A stretch of DNA of 17,390 bases from contig WKLE02002998.1 of the NCBI GenBank assembly GCA_014885115.2, positions 1-17,390 on the forward strand, given 5' to 3'. Shown one piece after another: positions 15,775 through 17,390 of this stretch (position 1 is its first letter; every line of letters begins with the position of its first letter). Both the position numbers and the translations under genes were made by a program. Below the pieces are notes generated by a model. That model ran no database searches. It was not told the origin of the DNA and saw only the letters and a list, made by a program, of their open reading frames with translations. This DNA is from Asterionellopsis glacialis. Taxonomy: Eukaryota > Bacillariophyta > Plagiogrammaphyceae > Rhaphoneidales > Asterionellopsidaceae.

Positions 15775-16536
15775 TCACGAAACACTAGAGAGCTGACCCT
15801 CAAGCGACTTTACATCTCCCAACTCCCAGACTTTCAAAATTTTACCATCTTTGATTGTAAATTCTGAAGCACCCACCCATGCTACATTCTTTCCTGTTGG
15901 CTCGAATCCTAGAAGCGGACCTGTATGACGTCCAGTAAAGCGCATCCGTGCAAATGCCTACACAAACATATAATAGATAACGTGGAATGCTTAGTACTTG
16001 AGATAGGACATGAAAACTCAAATATACGTTTCAAAGGATAAATCAGCTGAAGGATCCCCTTTCTTAGTTCTCACCTTATTACCCTCTACCACCATACTGT
16101 GAACTTCACAGTGATAATCACTAAGAGCATCTCGGATCGTTTGAACCATGCGTGCGAATCCTTCGTGGCCCACTCTATCCATTCCCACGGATCCATTAAA
16201 ACGTAAGCTCTTGTGACATACATCAGGAATCATATCGACATCACCACGATTCCATATATCAGCAACAAATTTCTTAACTAGCTCTCGCGTAATTGCATTG
16301 AGATCCTCTTGTGGGAATCGGGATGAGGAATTGTACGTTGCAGCAACAGGTTGATTCGGAACAGGTCTCATTTGGTGTGATTGAGAGGGAATGGCAGGAT
16401 GTTCTTGTTGCATTTGGGTCATATCAGTCGTGTTCATGTTTGGTACACCAAGAACAGCCTCCTCTTGATTTTTATTAACCATCCCTTTCTTCGCCTCCTT
16501 CGTCCTTCCGCTTTTGTTTCGAAAGAGCTTTTTCAT
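15775..16536 (-). CDS. SnoaL-like / ester cyclase-family protein (NTF2-like fold), two exons
   Basis: Exon 1 is 16536-16075 and exon 2 is 15957-15775; the 117-nt intron (GTGAGA...TGTAG) falls between codons. The spliced product has 214 residues. The N-terminal about 80 residues are basic then Gln/Pro/Met-rich and look disordered. From about 83 to 205 there is a SnoaL-like/NTF2-like domain: 'LVKKFVADIWNRGDVDMIPD' (86-105), 'GHEGFARMV' (123-131), then in exon 2 'RFTGRHTGPLLGFEPTGK' (160-177), 'VAWVGASEFTIKDGKIL' (179-195) and 'VWELGD' (197-202). The G.H.G...G..PTGK pattern followed by DGKI and W is characteristic of the 'predicted ester cyclase' group. Family members are small barrel proteins; SnoaL itself closes a polyketide ring, but many homologues have no known substrate. 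Without splicing the frame ends at 16018 after 18 residues of intron-encoded sequence, losing the last third of the fold, so splicing is required. There is no signal peptide, so it is probably cytosolic or nuclear. Confidence 0.85.
15958..16074 (-). other. Intron of the SnoaL-like gene (117 nt)
   Basis: On the minus strand the donor is AAG|GTGAGA and the acceptor TGTTTGTGTAG|GCA. Both sides are phase 0, and joining them restores a continuous SnoaL-like domain. Intron length is a multiple of three but it contains an in-frame TGA (16018-16020), so retention would truncate the product. Confidence 0.85.
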
Positions 16537-17138
16537 AATTTTAATTTTAATTACTTCCTTTGCTACGGAATAGAAAGTGCAAGAGCTATTGATCCAGTTT
16601 GAATTATCTTGGAACGAAAAACGCTACTCTGGTCGTGCGTGCTGTAAGAAGAACCTGAAAATGGTCTTCTACGGTTTTAATACTGTCTGTTTGAAGAGTG
16701 AGGAGGGCAAAAGGAATATTATTGTTTGATCCTCATCTATTCATCCTGCCATGATAGAAAAGGGATCGTTCGGGGCCGTGCAGTTCGCAGTTCCTTCATC
16801 CTGGAGTCGGGTATCCTGAATATGTAGGACCTACGTACACTAGACTACTTGTTGACTTCCGCGAGTTCGGGGACATCTTGTCTTCTCGTTTACCACGTAC
16901 ACTATCTCGTACCTGATACTAGCACCTGGTACCTGTACAGGTAAATATACTGGAAAATAGCTGTTGGACTCAGAAATATCAGTAAATAGACGTTAAAAAT
17001 GATGCTTTCTGAAACAAGAAAAATCTACCCTCACTTTATCTAGAGTAACAGAGTAACTGTGGAAAAAAGACTACCAGTAACATTATCAACAAGAAGCACA
17101 GCTGCAATAAAGAATTCATTAAATCAATCCAACATGAA
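16537..17138. other. Upstream region of the SnoaL-like gene with palindromes
   Basis: No gene is visible. The decamer ACGTACACTA occurs at 16833-16842 and 16895-16904. GTAGGACCTAC at 16824-16834 is an imperfect mirror with one central base. A 14-bp perfect palindrome TACCTGTACAGGTA lies at 16930-16943, next to a GGTACC. These GTAC-rich motifs about 300-400 bp before the minus-strand start codon could be regulatory sites, but no factor is known. Confidence 0.4.
16930..16943. promoter_or_regulatory. 14-bp perfect palindrome TACCTGTACAGGTA
   Basis: The sequence equals its reverse complement over 14 bases and overlaps an upstream GGTACC (16928-16933). It is about 394 bp before the start codon of the SnoaL-like gene. 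Such symmetry is typical of a dimeric protein site; chance cannot be excluded. Confidence 0.35.
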
Positions 17139-17210
17139 CAGCCTGTAGCTCAATAGGAGATGAACTGCATAGCCGGCAGAAGGGGGGGATTCTGTACGTG
17201 AGACAGGCAT
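17139..17210 (+). pseudogene. Decayed tRNA-like sequence with intact box A
   Basis: TAGCTCAATAGG (17145-17156) fits the polymerase III box A consensus TRGCNNARYNGG exactly. The 72-nt span has tRNA length. GCCTGT (17141-17146) pairs with ACAGGC (17203-17208) as an acceptor-like stem. CTGC/GCAG around ATAGCCG gives a 4-bp stem with a 7-nt anticodon-like loop. However, the D stem has a mismatch and its 3' strand overlaps the anticodon stem. There is no TTC-type T loop or box B (a G7 run and GATTCTGTACG lie where they should be), and base 37 would be C. It is best read as a tRNA pseudogene or a tRNA-derived fragment, not a working tRNA. Confidence 0.3.
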
Positions 17211-17390
17211 ACAAATGAATAGCGACCAAACAATCTGCACACACATCAATCCACCAACTACACAGTAGTAGTATTCAATTGGTTGGCCGTTGGTAGGGTT
17301 TGTAGTTGATTGATTGCTTTATTTTGCAAAAGGACTCACAACAAACAAATAACAATTTGTTATAAGGGTAGGTATGGGTCTGATTCATTA
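17211..17390. other. Right-end non-coding sequence
   Basis: No gene is visible. A hairpin with 7-bp arms (AACAAAT at 17344-17350 and ATTTGTT at 17355-17361, loop AACA) lies near the edge. The window ends in A/T-rich sequence without a recognisable element. Confidence 0.4.

Overview
This window looks like nuclear DNA of a diatom (a stramenopile alga with a secondary plastid). The strongest evidence is a two-intron gene at 13518-14353 for the diatom-type photosystem II extrinsic protein Psb31. Its leader has three parts: an ER signal peptide, an 'AFAP' plastid-import motif, and a twin-arginine thylakoid signal. Short GT-AG introns (114-167 nt), a diatom-type Gag fragment and serine/threonine/glutamine-rich proteins encoded by trinucleotide runs fit the same assignment. 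I cannot name the genus.

Layout. Positions 1-2430 are repeat and transposon territory. They hold an orphan retrotransposon Gag reading frame (82-792), a candidate non-autonomous DNA element with inverted ends and TTAA flanks (1031-1628), a 120-bp tandem duplication (about 1671-1908), and a degenerate array of about 42-bp units (about 2031-2405). This array runs up to a Golgi-type GT32 glycosyltransferase gene (2542-3585, +). After it comes a 668-bp spacer with a possible copia-type primer binding site. Then follows an unrecognised nuclear-looking protein (4254-5366, +), which converges on a UCHL5/UCH37-type deubiquitinase (5954-7060, -). The deubiquitinase is divergent across 435 bp from a large low-complexity beta-propeller protein (7496-10072, +). 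That gene converges on a J-domain-like protein without the HPD motif (10263-12353, -). A 1.16-kb divergent spacer leads to psb31 (+). A 1.4-kb non-coding stretch and a two-exon SnoaL-like/ester cyclase-family gene (15775-16536, -) follow. The right end is non-coding, with a 14-bp palindrome and a decayed tRNA-like sequence at 17139-17210.

There is no operon-like functional linkage, as expected for a eukaryotic nuclear region. UCHL5 (proteasome/INO80 deubiquitination) and the propeller protein share an upstream region and might be co-regulated, but that is inference. Psb31 differs from its neighbours in codon choice (mostly GCC, ACC, AAG, CGT), consistent with high expression.

The most notable points are: the J-like protein with LTD in place of HPD; a second psb31 intron whose donor contains the stop codon of the unspliced frame, so that retention or splicing changes only the last residues; a strong hairpin in psb31 intron 1; the inverted-repeat element with TTAA flanks; and the helical-period array before the glycosyltransferase. 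I found no convincing multi-gene novel system.
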